A program made the position numbers and the translations under genes. Below the pieces are notes generated by a model. It searched no databases, was not told where the DNA came from, and saw only the letters and a program-made list of their open reading frames with translations. Source: Pseudomonas costantinii (lineage in GTDB: Bacteria; Pseudomonadota; Gammaproteobacteria; Pseudomonadales; Pseudomonadaceae). From it: a DNA stretch of 64,000 nt. This document shows positions 25,400 through 34,800 of the stretch, piece by piece (within the stretch, counting starts at the first letter, position 1; every line of letters starts with the position of its first letter). The stretch lies in NCBI RefSeq assembly GCF_001870435.1, contig NZ_MDDR01000034.1, positions 620,001 to 684,000 of the forward strand, given 5' to 3'.

Positions 25400-27689
25400 A
25401 CGCCTGACGCCGCTGCTGGCAGCGGCGGTACTCTTCGTAGGGGGGCTGGCGGGGTTGCGGCTGTGGCCCCACGCCCCGCTGGAACAGGCCGTGACCTCGT
25501 CACGGGTGGTATTGGCCGACGACGGCTCGCTGCTGCGTATGACGTTGGCGGATGACGGCCAGTACCGTATATGGCTACCGCTGGAGCGCATGTCGTCTTC
25601 GCTGGTCGAAGCGCTGCTGCTCAAGGAAGACCGCAACTTCTACTGGCATCCGGGGATCAATCCCCCGGCCTTGCTGCGCGCGGCCATGGCTACCTACAGC
25701 GGTGGCCAGCGTCAGGGTGGCTCGACCTTGAGCATGCAACTGGCGCGGCGACTGTGGGACCTGAACACCCGCCAAGTGCCGGGCAAGTTGCAGCAGATGG
25801 CCTTGGCGTTGTGGCTGGAAGCCCGTTACAGCAAGCACGACATCCTTGAGGCGTACCTGAACCTGGCGCCCATGGGCGGCAATATCGAAGGGGCCGAGGC
25901 GGCCAGTCGCATCTACTTTGGCAAGGCTGCGGCGCAGTTGTCGTTGTCCGAAGCCTTGGCGCTGGCGGTGATTCCGCAACAACCGGGGCGACGCGCACGC
26001 TTTGGCCCATCGCTGCAAAATGCGCGGCTACGCTTGATGGCCGACTGGCGCGAAACTTATCCACAAGACCCGCGTAACGACAGCCTGCTGGATTTGCCCC
26101 TCGAAGCGCGCAACCGCCAGCAGATCCCGTTTCTGGCGCCACACCTGAGCGAACAACTGCTGGCGTCCCAGACCGGTAACGAGTTGAACAGCACCCTCAA
26201 CCTGCCACTGCAGCAATTGCTTGAACGCCTGATCACCGGCTTCATCGCCGAGCGGCGCAGCACCGGTGTGGAAAACGCCACGGCCATTCTGATCGACAGC
26301 CGCGACCAGAGCGTCAAGGCCTTGGTGGGCTCGGCGGACTACTTATCCACAGGCATACACGGCCAGGTCAACGGTGTGTTGTCGCGGCGCTCGCCGGGGT
26401 CGACGCTCAAGCCGTTTCTGTATGGGCTGGCGCTGGACCAAGGGGTGATCCACCCCATGAGCATCCTCAGGGATATGCCGAGTAATTTCGGCTACTTCCA
26501 ACCGGAGAATTTCGACGGCAGTTTTATCGGGCCGCTGACGGCGCGGGATGCATTGATCCGTAGTCGCAATATTCCGGCGGTATGGCTAGCCAGCCAGGTG
26601 CATTCGCCTTCGCTGTACGGATTGCTGCAACGTGCCGGAATCAAAGGTCTGCGCGGTGAAAGCCACTACGGCCTGGCCTTGGCCCTCGGCGGCGGCGAGA
26701 TGACACCCGAGGAACTGGCGCGCCTGTATGTGATGCTGGCGGGTGATGGGCATTTGCGGCCGTTGCGCTATTTACAGGAACAGCCACAAACCATCGGCGC
26801 GCCGCTGTTAACCCCGCAAGCCGCGTTTATGGTGCGCGACATGCTGCGCCACAACCCGCGGCCCGACGGTTTACCCGGCCGCCACTGGCGCACCGCCTGG
26901 AAAACCGGCACCTCCTGGGGTTTTCACGATGCCTGGAGCGCAGGCCTGGTTGGCCCTTACGTGCTGGTGGTATGGGTGGGTAACTTCGATGGCCGACCGA
27001 ACCCGACGTTTATCGGCGCCAAGACCGCCGCGCCGTTGTTCTTCCGCATCGCCGACGCCCTGCCCCTGGCCTTGCCCAACGTGGTGATCAAGCCTGACAA
27101 GCCACCTGCCGGACTGGTGCGCATCGATGTCTGCGCTGCTTCCGGCGAGCTGCCCAACCGCTGGTGCCCGCAAACCCGCAAGACCTGGTACATCCCAGGC
27201 GTCTCACCGATTCGCGTGTCCAACCTGCACCGCCCGGTGCTGATCGACACGCGCACCGGCAAAGCCGCGTGCCCGCCGTTCGATGCGCAATACACCCGCG
27301 AAGAAGTCTTCGAGTTCTGGCCCAGCGACGTGCAGCGCCTTTATCGTGCAGCCGGTTTGCCCCGGCGCACGCCGCCCAATGTGATGAAAAATTGCCAACC
27401 CAACCGCATCAGCGACCAGAGCGAAGCGCCGCAGATACGCTCGCCGCTGACCCGGGTGAGCTATCAGTTGCGCCTGTCCCAACCTCAGGAAAGTATTCCA
27501 CTCAACGCCAACGCGGCCAGCGATGCGGCGACGCTGTATTGGTTTGCCAACCAAACCCTGATCGGCCAAGGCCCGCCGCAAACCACCCTGAATTGGCGGC
27601 CAGGCAAGTCGGGGGAGTACCGGCTACGGGTCAGCGATGATCAGGGGCGCAGCGCCAGTCGTGGGTTGAAAGTGGAGTTTGTGCCCTGA
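25380..27689 (+). CDS. pbpC: Penicillin-binding protein 1C
   Basis: A 769-residue bifunctional-type peptidoglycan synthase of the inner membrane. It has an N-terminal membrane segment, then a glycosyltransferase domain (LLKEDRNFYWHPGINP, GGSTLSMQLARRLW) and a transpeptidase domain with the SxxK serine in SPGSTLKPF, RSRNIPAVW and KTGTSWGFHDAW. A C-terminal Ig-like domain (about 685-769) ends the protein. The start is TTG at 25380, 20 bases inside the macroglobulin gene, so the two are coupled. In related bacteria PbpC and the macroglobulin are thought to act together in envelope defence and repair. Confidence 0.94.
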   Translation: MKLPSLKRLTPLLAAAVLFVGGLAGLRLWPHAPLEQAVTSSRVVLADDGSLLRMTLADDGQYRIWLPLERMSSSLVEALLLKEDRNFYWHPGINPPALLRAAMATYSGGQRQGGSTLSMQLARRLWDLNTRQVPGKLQQMALALWLEARYSKHDILEAYLNLAPMGGNIEGAEAASRIYFGKAAAQLSLSEALALAVIPQQPGRRARFGPSLQNARLRLMADWRETYPQDPRNDSLLDLPLEARNRQQIPFLAPHLSEQLLASQTGNELNSTLNLPLQQLLERLITGFIAERRSTGVENATAILIDSRDQSVKALVGSADYLSTGIHGQVNGVLSRRSPGSTLKPFLYGLALDQGVIHPMSILRDMPSNFGYFQPENFDGSFIGPLTARDALIRSRNIPAVWLASQVHSPSLYGLLQRAGIKGLRGESHYGLALALGGGEMTPEELARLYVMLAGDGHLRPLRYLQEQPQTIGAPLLTPQAAFMVRDMLRHNPRPDGLPGRHWRTAWKTGTSWGFHDAWSAGLVGPYVLVVWVGNFDGRPNPTFIGAKTAAPLFFRIADALPLALPNVVIKPDKPPAGLVRIDVCAASGELPNRWCPQTRKTWYIPGVSPIRVSNLHRPVLIDTRTGKAACPPFDAQYTREEVFEFWPSDVQRLYRAAGLPRRTPPNVMKNCQPNRISDQSEAPQIRSPLTRVSYQLRLSQPQESIPLNANAASDAATLYWFANQTLIGQGPPQTTLNWRPGKSGEYRLRVSDDQGRSASRGLKVEFVP

Positions 27690-28856
27690 TCAGGCGTCTG
27701 CGTCGCTGGAACGGTCTTTACTCACGCGCTTAGCAAAATGGCTGTAGGCAGCGCCCATTTTTCGTTGCTCAAACAGCGAGAACACCAGGGTGCCCAGCAG
27801 GATCAGCATCCACACCAAAAACTGCTTCAAGGCATCCACATGGGCGACAAACAACAGCAGCGTCACCACGCCGCCGATGACCATGCCCAACCCCATCCAC
27901 GCGCCGAGGACGCGGCCTACGGCCAGGCGCATGCCTTTGGGCAGGAGCAATCGGGTCCATATCAACACCACGAAGATCGTCAGCATGAAGCCGAACGCCG
28001 CCATGAAGGGAATCGGAAAACCGCCCTCCCGGTACAGCCAGGCCAGTAGCTGATACACCGGGCCCAGTGGCTCCATCTGTTGATAAGTCTCGGGGCCCGG
28101 CAAATGCAGTTGGGCAAAATGCGCCGGGGTCATTGCCATCACGCCAACCCCCAGCATCGCCACCACAGCGCCATAAAAACCGCCGGCGCGCCACAGCGGC
28201 GCCAGCACACGGCGGTTTTCCACATCCTCGGTCAGCGCCAGGCCGAACACCGCCTTGGGCTGTTTGCCCATGGCGATCACGGTCTGGCCATTACGCTCGC
28301 AGGCGTCGCCGATCAGCATCACGTCCATGTCCTGGGTTAACAGCAGCTCACCCTGGCGGCGGGAGTTGCTGATCGATTGATGATCGACAGGGGTTTTATT
28401 GCCGAACAGGTCGATGCCCTCAGCGATCACGCTGATTTCACCTGTGGCATCCTGCAGCCGAAAGTCATTGCTGCGCGCTTCGCTCGACACTCGGCTCCAA
28501 CTCCAGCTCCCGTCCTTGTCTTCCTTGCCGTCCTCGACGATCCAGACATATCCCACACACGGCTTGCCATTGACCGGCGACAACATCGTCTTGTCGGCCA
28601 TCACCTTACCGCGCACTTCCACCAGGCCCATCGCCAGCGAACGTATCTGGCTGGTGGCCAGCCGTTGTTCGGTCTTGTAAAAGTTGGGGCCTAAGTTGGT
28701 CAGCAGGGCAACCAGAATGAACATCGGGAAAAACAGCGCGATCAGGATGTTCGGGGCGTAAAACAACAAGCCGAGAAATCCGGCGAGAGACACCAGCCCC
28801 AGCGCCGTTTTCCACTTTGGCTTTTTTTCCACAACGCCTGGCTGGGTGGTTTTCAT
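27690..28856 (-). CDS. GIDE-like membrane protein
   Basis: A 388-residue protein with an N-terminal hydrophobic hairpin (about 20-50), a soluble domain (about 70-210, with KPCVGYVWIVEDGKED and DNRRVLAP-like segments) and a C-terminal set of membrane helices. The layout matches bacterial proteins grouped with the GIDE domain of eukaryotic MULAN E3 ligases. No RING finger is present, so ligase activity is not expected. It overlaps lemA by four bases (ATGA), a pairing seen in many bacteria. Its function is unknown. Confidence 0.72.
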   Translation of the reverse strand: MKTTQPGVVEKKPKWKTALGLVSLAGFLGLLFYAPNILIALFFPMFILVALLTNLGPNFYKTEQRLATSQIRSLAMGLVEVRGKVMADKTMLSPVNGKPCVGYVWIVEDGKEDKDGSWSWSRVSSEARSNDFRLQDATGEISVIAEGIDLFGNKTPVDHQSISNSRRQGELLLTQDMDVMLIGDACERNGQTVIAMGKQPKAVFGLALTEDVENRRVLAPLWRAGGFYGAVVAMLGVGVMAMTPAHFAQLHLPGPETYQQMEPLGPVYQLLAWLYREGGFPIPFMAAFGFMLTIFVVLIWTRLLLPKGMRLAVGRVLGAWMGLGMVIGGVVTLLLFVAHVDALKQFLVWMLILLGTLVFSLFEQRKMGAAYSHFAKRVSKDRSSDADA

Positions 28857-29434
28857 GCGCCCGGCACCTCAAGCTTTACGCCTTCGTAGCGGGTTTCGTC
28901 GGCGCTGATGGCCAACAGCGGAATGCGCTGGTAACTGAGCATCCGCGCAAAGAACAGGTCGGGGAAAACCGCGATGGCGATGTTGTAGAGGTTCACCGAC
29001 TCATTGAAGAACTCGCGGCGGTCGGCGATGCGCTCTTCCACGGCCGAGATCGCTTGCTGCAAGGCGACCATGTTCGGCCCGGAGATCAACGTGGGGTAAC
29101 TCTCCGCCACCGCAATCACCGACTTGAGCGCCGTATTGAGCTGGTTGGAGGCCTCGACTTTGTCGTTGAGGCTGCTGGCGTTCAGGTATTGAGTACGCGC
29201 GTCGCTAAGGCGAGTGAACAGTGCGTTCTCATGGTTCATGGCGGTCTGCACCACGCGCATCAAGTCCGGAATCTGGTCGGCCCGTTGCTTGAGCAGCACA
29301 TCGATGTTGGCAAAGGCTTTATCCACATCGTTACGCCGCATCACCAAGCCGTTGTAAACCCCCACCATCCAGCCGACCAGGCCCACAACGATGATCAGCA
29401 CGACGATGCCGGCGATAAGCAGTTCGATATTCAT
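28853..29434 (-). CDS. lemA: LemA family protein
   Basis: A 193-residue protein from the ATG at 29434. An N-terminal membrane helix (ELLIAGIVVLIIVVGLVGWM) is followed by the LemA signature YNGLVMRRNDVDKAFANID and a long helical bundle with RADQIPDLMRVVQ and FNESVNLYNIAIAVFPD. LemA proteins are widespread and have no firm biochemical role. The downstream GIDE-like gene is coupled to it. A perfect DnaA box (29457-29465) lies just upstream. Confidence 0.88.
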   Translation of the reverse strand: MNIELLIAGIVVLIIVVGLVGWMVGVYNGLVMRRNDVDKAFANIDVLLKQRADQIPDLMRVVQTAMNHENALFTRLSDARTQYLNASSLNDKVEASNQLNTALKSVIAVAESYPTLISGPNMVALQQAISAVEERIADRREFFNESVNLYNIAIAVFPDLFFARMLSYQRIPLLAISADETRYEGVKLEVPGA

Positions 29435-29558
29435 GGTAAAGGCGTCCCTGGCTGAGTTATCCACAGGGAGGCATTCTAGGGGGAAAGCAGGGATGGGCGC
29501 CCCACAGAAACGACAAGAGGCGGTTTATTGAATGTCATCTAATCAGACATTTTGACCA

Positions 29559-29924
29559 CTATGCGGCGAGTTCAACGTAGCTGGACTCCCCACCGCCGCT
29601 CGCACCCGACAACCAACCCCATACGAAGGTCAGTGTGGTGCGCCCGGCGTGATCAACCCCTACCGTGCCGCGAGACCAGCCGGCAAGCAGCTCACCGTCG
29701 GTAGTCAGGCACTGATAAAGCAGCTCGATGGTGTTGGCGCCAGTCACGCGCCCGACCTGCTGCCCCAAGTGAATCCGACCGCCTTGATACGTGCCCGAAA
29801 TAGCATCGCCCTCGACGTGGTAATGAAATACCGTGCCGGTTCCGGAGAGCCCTTGGGTGTTATTCGCTACCGTAAATCGGCGATTGTTCAAACGCTCGCT
29901 GATCTGGGAAAAGGGGGTTTGCAT
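29559..29924 (-). CDS. Small beta-rich protein of unknown function (often labelled N-acetylglutamate synthase)
   Basis: A 121-residue protein from the ATG at 29924. The sequence is rich in beta-strand residues and glycine (VFHYHVEGDAISGTYQGGRI, ELLYQCLTTDGELLAGWSRG, TLTFVWGW). Proteins like this are commonly annotated as 'n-acetylglutamate synthase' in pseudomonads, but it has no acetyltransferase motif I can see, so I do not accept that function. It lies just outside the transposon left end, about 75 bp from the first TnsB-like site, so I treat it as the host gene that originally lay next to glmS. Confidence 0.65.
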   Translation of the reverse strand: MQTPFSQISERLNNRRFTVANNTQGLSGTGTVFHYHVEGDAISGTYQGGRIHLGQQVGRVTGANTIELLYQCLTTDGELLAGWSRGTVGVDHAGRTTLTFVWGWLSGASGGGESSYVELAA

Positions 29925-29999
29925 GGATGCCGCTTCCTTTCGTCGAACTGCTCCATTTCGGCAAAAGCCTGGAGACCGAGTGGTGGTGCCGAACAAAAT

Positions 30000-30132
30000 A
30001 TTGTGACACCAGCAGCCTAACAAAAGCTGGCGCTAGACTGCTTTTCCGAATGAGCCACTGGGTGAACATTCTGACACCTTGCAGCTCTATCCTCTAAAGC
30101 AACCCAGAATTTCAACAATACATTTTGACACC
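30000..30132 (+). repeat. Transposon left end with three TnsB-like sites
   Basis: Three copies of a motif pointing inward: ATTGTGACACC (30000-30010), ATTCTGACACC (30068-30078) and ATTTTGACACC (30122-30132), spaced 68 and 54 bp. Three separated sites on the left versus packed sites on the right is the architecture of Tn7 itself. A look-alike, ATTTTGACCAC, at 29549-29559 lies in the tail of the host gene and is probably chance. Confidence 0.72.
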
Positions 30133-30165
30133 ATGGTGAGAAATTTCTTCCTCCCAAAAAGCGTA

Positions 30166-30200
30166 AGCCTAACGCCCCCCTAACCGGAGGCCGTTAGGCT
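30166..30200. terminator. Probable terminator hairpin near the left end
   Basis: AGCCTAACG (30166-30174) pairs perfectly with CGTTAGGCT (30192-30200). On the minus strand a run of five T follows a few bases later, so it could end transcripts of the pseudo-receiver gene (30402-30809). On the plus strand CCTTTTCTC follows. The stretch 30201-30401 has several short GC stems but no gene I recognise. Confidence 0.5.
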
Positions 30201-30401
30201 GGGGCCTTTTCTCACAAGAAAAACTGTTGCCCGGAAAGCTGCGACCAATTATTGCTGAGCATCGGTCGCAGAGGTGCGAGTCGCCGTAGGTGTTTAAGAG
30301 GCTTTAACCGCTTGAGGCCTTTGAGCGGCTTCAATCGGCGAACAGGTCTCATAGGGCCACCTGTACCCAATCAGCAACAAGGCAATATGCCATGCAGTTT
30401 T

Positions 30402-30809
30402 TTAAAGGTGGTGTGGATTGATCAAATGCGATTGCCCCCCAATCAACTCTTGAAGCTCCGGCGGGCGAAGGGGCGTTTGCAGCACTCCCCTGAGCGGAAT
30501 TTCATGGGTTCTCGCCCACAGGATCAAGCCTTGGCGCTGACGGGAATTCACGTCAGCAACCGCAATGATTGAGAATATGGCGCAGTATCTGGCAATCTCC
30601 TGCAGAGGGCGCGCGTCTATGCCCAGCTCAAACGCATCGAAGACCAGATATTCGAAACGCTTTCCAGCCTCCAGCAAATCGACGACCTCCCTGACGTAGT
30701 TGCACAAGCTGAGTGAGTAGTATCCCAGTTTATTGAGGGTGCTCGCATACCCGAACAGCGAACTGGAGTTTTTACTAAGTACAACAATCCTTCCCCTCTC
30801 CTTGTGCAC
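30402..30809 (-). CDS. Stand-alone degenerate receiver-like protein
   Basis: A 135-residue protein with the size and alternating pattern of a response-regulator receiver. Strand 1 is GRIVVLSKNSS, where receivers have an acidic pair. A candidate phospho-site is Asp in YLVFDAFELGID. Strand 4 is SIIAVADV, and the place of the conserved lysine reads VLQTPLRPPEL, with Thr instead of Lys. So the fold looks kept but the acidic pocket and lysine are lost. The start is GTG at 30809, with AAGGAG six bases upstream. It is divergent from the response regulator across about 356 bp. Fold assignment is by eye. Confidence 0.55.
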   Translation of the reverse strand: MHKERGRIVVLSKNSSSLFGYASTLNKLGYYSLSLCNYVREVVDLLEAGKRFEYLVFDAFELGIDARPLQEIARYCAIFSIIAVADVNSRQRQGLILWARTHEIPLRGVLQTPLRPPELQELIGGQSHLINPHHL

Positions 30810-31056
30810 TGTCAGCTCCTTGAAAAAAGACAGGAACGTATCGCCCGGAGATTGGCTTTTCTACGAGATTAGTCTTGTTGTTCACTGGACTTTTCCTGAT
30901 GCTTTCGAGAACTCGCTGACATCTGCCCAAACTGGAAATTTCTTGCTGAAAAGCAGGAATATTCATGCCAGCGACCAGCTTAAAGCTTGGTGCCTACTAA
31001 GGTTTTTACCTGCAATAATGACTGCCGTAACAACAGGAAATACGCTGTAGATGCCC

Positions 31057-31062
31057 TATAAT
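31057..31062 (+). promoter_or_regulatory. Possible -10 element of the signalling operon
   Basis: A perfect TATAAT about 104 bp before the response regulator start, with only a weak candidate for the -35. Between it and the gene a stem CTCAGCC-GCATT-GGCTGAG (31072-31090) would sit early in the transcript. Nothing else recognisable was seen in the 356-bp divergent spacer. Confidence 0.35.
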
Positions 31063-31165
31063 TTCAACCTGCTCAGCCGCATTGGCTGAGAGTCGTGTTA
31101 GTCGAAGGCGCATTTTTGGCTCCGGTCTCCCTTCAATTTCATTAGTGCCAAGTGACCCAAGACCT

Positions 31166-31792
31166 ATGAGTAAAAAAGTACTGATCGTCGATGATCATCC
31201 GTTGATCTGCCAGGCCATCCGTCATGCCGTTGAATCGATTGGATTCGAGGCGGTGGGCGAGACGTCCGATGGCGTCAATGCTCTGCAAATGATCGAGTCC
31301 CTGAAGCCGAACATGGTGATTCTCGACATCGGCCTTGAAAAAATGGACGGGTTGACTGTGTTGAAGCGAATCTCCCGGGAAAAGCTCGATACCCGAGTGC
31401 TCGTCTACACCTCTCAGATGAAAGAAACCTTCGCTGCACGCTGTCTTCAAGCCGGGGCCAGTGGATTTGTCAGTAAGAGCGAACCCATTACACAACTAAT
31501 CAAAGCCATTGAAACCATCGCCGACGGTTACATGCTCTTTCCAAGGAACGCCATGCCGCTGTTCGCAGGAATCGTTTCACCTGGCCCATCGGGTGATTTA
31601 GAAAACCTGACGGATCGTGAAATGCAAGTGCTCAAGCTGTTGGCCGAAGGGTTATCCAACCGAGATATCGCAACGAAGCTCAACCTCAGCAGCAAGACGG
31701 TCAGTGGCCATAAGGTCAATCTTCTGATGAAGCTAAGCGTTGCCTCCGTGGTCGATCTGGCCAACATCGCCAAGCAGCACAACCTCATCTGA
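31166..31792 (+). CDS. LuxR-type response regulator (RocA/BvgA/EvgA-like)
   Basis: A 208-residue NarL-family regulator from the ATG at 31166. The receiver domain is intact: acidic pair VDDHP (Asp9/10), phospho-acceptor Asp54 in VILDIGLEKMDG, then YTS and the lysine in VSKSE. The C-terminal helix-turn-helix (about 145-205) has LTDREMQVLKLLAEGLSNRD and KLNLSSKTVSGHKVNLL. It precedes the hybrid kinase by ten bases, so it is almost certainly its partner. In P. aeruginosa the related RocA1 activates cup fimbrial genes; here a fimbrial operon lies 5 kb away in the same transposon. Confidence 0.9.
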   Translation: MSKKVLIVDDHPLICQAIRHAVESIGFEAVGETSDGVNALQMIESLKPNMVILDIGLEKMDGLTVLKRISREKLDTRVLVYTSQMKETFAARCLQAGASGFVSKSEPITQLIKAIETIADGYMLFPRNAMPLFAGIVSPGPSGDLENLTDREMQVLKLLAEGLSNRDIATKLNLSSKTVSGHKVNLLMKLSVASVVDLANIAKQHNLI

Positions 31793-31802
31793 CGATGATT
31801 TC

Positions 31803-34800
31803 GTGAAGAAAATATTTCCCCAACTCAACGCCCTCCTCTTACTGCTGGTAATCGGGTGCTGTACGCAGGCCACTGCCGAGACGGGCGATCTGCAGCCCAC
31901 TGCGCGACAACCGATCAATAACGTAAAAATCCAGCTCCGCGCAAAAGAGCGGGCCTGGCTCGAACACAAGCAAACGCTGATCGTTGGCGTAACTCAAGAT
32001 CCCCTGCCGCCATACCGTATCTTCACTGAACAAAAGAGCTTCGAAGGGCTCTCGGCGGACTATCTGGTAGCAATGCAGCGCGAGCTGGGAATTGCGGTCA
32101 AAGTGCGGCCGTACGACTCGGATAAGGCCGTCTATGAAGCCCTTCGTCAGGGACACGTCGATATGGTGGCCAGCGCCACGGCTCAGGAGACCAAGGATTT
32201 CGGCGGGCAACTGACCCCACCCTATGCTGTTACAGAACTAGCCCTATTCGCTGAAGGTGGCGACCTTCACGAGTACAGCATCCATGATCCTAACTTGCGG
32301 ATCGCCGTCGCCAACAGCACTGCCCTCGCGCTGTATAAGAGTCACGGCGGCCAAGGCATCTTTACCTTGTACGCTTCGCCGCTAGCGGCTATGGCCTCAG
32401 TGTTGACCGGCGCTAACGACGTCTACCTCGGCGACACACTCTCCACCTACTACCTATCTAGCCAGCTATTCAGCAACCAATTGGAGGTCAACCAGAGCGC
32501 GCGGCTACCAGAGGTCAAAGTCGGATTCGCCGTTGCCGCAAACAACCGATTGCTTGCCGGTCTCTTCGAACGCGGATTGGGCGGAATCAGCCATTGCCAA
32601 ATGGCTAGCGCTCAGTACCTCTGGGGCGATTTCGAGGGCTGTGATGAAAGTGGCTTTCGCAAACGCCTCACCGACACAGAGCGCACCTGGCTAGATAACA
32701 CTGGCATGGTGAAACTGGCGATCAGCGAGGACCTGGCTCCATACGCTTTTTTCAACAGCCATGGCCATTTGAATGGGATTGCCTCGGATCTGCTGGACAT
32801 CATTCGCCGCAAGTCCGACATTCGCTTCAAGATCATCCGCGTCAGCTCGTTGGCCGAGGTTGATAGCCTATTGGCCAAGGGCGAAGCAGATCTTGGCATT
32901 CTGACAGAGGTCAGCCACGGCCCATTGCCCTATCTGCGCACTCGGTCCTTGGCCACTGCGCCCTATCTTTTTGTCATGCGTAATGACAATCAAACACTTC
33001 TTGATGAAGAAAGCACCGCGACAGTCGCTGTTGCGAAAGGCTACCTGTTATCTCCGCTCATCGCCCGGCAATATCCCCATGTGAGTATCGAGGAAACCGA
33101 CACCATGGGAGAGGCCTTCAAATTCGTCCGTGAAGGTACTGCGGAGTTCGTTCTGGCGCCCGCCAACGTCGCTCGGTACTACCTGTCCTACAAATATGAG
33201 ACGAGCCTGAAGGTCGGCGGCATCGTCAATATCCCGAGTGCGAATGTCGTGTTCGCCGCCCCCGAAAATCACACTCAACTGATCTCGATATTCGACAAGG
33301 CCATGGCTGAAATCCCGCCTCGGGACTTTTTGCAGATCATCGGACGCTGGCGCGCAAACTCTGCCACCGATGAAAAGTACTGGGAGGGCATAGCATCTTA
33401 CATCTGGCGTTCCTTTGAGTTATTGGGTGCGCTGCTACTGGTGGCCGGGCTGCTGATCATGATTCAGCGCCGCCGCATCCAGAGTAAGCGGCGTGACCTG
33501 GAGCAAAGACAACTGTTACTCGACGAATTGCAGGAGGCCAAAGAGTCTGCCGAAAAGGCCAGCCGTAGCAAATCGGTGTTCTTAGCCACCATGAGTCACG
33601 AAATCCGTACTCCACTCAATGCCATCATCGGCATGCTGGAGCTGGTGCTCACGCGCAAGAACAAAGCCGAGCTTAATACTCAGTCCGTGCATATCGCTTA
33701 TTACTCGGCGACCAATTTGTTGGCCTTGATCGGCGACATCCTGGATATCTCGCGCATCGAATCCGAGAAGCTGACCTTGGTGCCGGAACCTGCCCGGATC
33801 AAGGAGTTGCTGGAGTCGACAAGTAACGTTTTCTCGGGTCTCGCTCGACAGAAACAACTGTACTTACGCATGGAGATTGATCCGTTGGCTGCCGAACAGG
33901 TATGGGTTGATGGCCTGAAGTTCAAGCAGATCCTCTCCAATCTCTTGAGTAACGCGATAAAGTTTACCGAACAAGGTGGTATCAATATTCATTGCAAGGT
34001 AAGTCCTGCGAGCGAGACAGCCCTGCATTTTCACATCGGCGTCAGCGATACCGGTGCGGGTATTCCGGCTGCGCAGATTGATCAGATATTCAAACCGTTC
34101 TTTGTCACGCACAACGCGGTCAGCGATCCCAATGCCGGCGCGGGCCTGGGCTTGGCGATCTGTCAGGCCCTGAGCGAGTTGATGGGTGGCCATCTGGAAG
34201 TGGAAAGCGAATCAGAGGTCGGCACATGCATGACATTTAGCGTTGTCCTTGAACGCGTCAGCGCTGAGAGCCGCGTAGATAAAGCCGCCCCGGCATCGCT
34301 TGCAAATCAGGTCGCCGATGCGCCGTTGACCGTATTGATCGTCGAAGACCACTTGCCGAGTCAGTACCTGTTGTATCAGCAGATTGCCTATCTAGGTCAT
34401 CACCCCATTACGGCCAGCAATGGGCTAGAGGGCCTGGCGATGTGGCAAGAGCACGAGGTCGACATTGTGCTCACCGATTGCAACATGCCGGAAATGAGCG
34501 GCCACGAGATGACAAAAAGTATTCGCCGTCTGGAGCAATCCAGAGGCGTTCGGCCTTGCCTCATCATCGGGCTGACCGCGGATGCCCAGCGCGAAGTGCT
34601 TGAGCGTGGATTGGCCTCAGGCCTGGATCATTCGCTGGCCAAACCAATCACCTTGGTCGACCTCAATCGTTGGATCCCCAAGCGCGACACAGACAACCAA
34701 CAAGCCAAAATTGCGCCGACGCCAATGAGCAACATCCGCGCCGCCATGGCCGAGCAAATGATCGCGAGCAATGATGTTGAGCGTGCCGCCTTGCAACAGG

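Noticed and set aside
29533..29559. TGTC...GACA palindrome plus an ATTTTGACCAC site as the left terminus
   Set aside because: The motif departs from the consensus and lies 440 bp from the next copy. The three sites from 30,000 onward fit the Tn7 left-end pattern better.
29559..30023. Longer 154-codon version of the small host gene extending into the transposon end
   Set aside because: The extra N-terminal residues look non-coding, a good ATG with an AAGGAAG-type ribosome site exists at 29924, and the extension crosses the first TnsB-like site.
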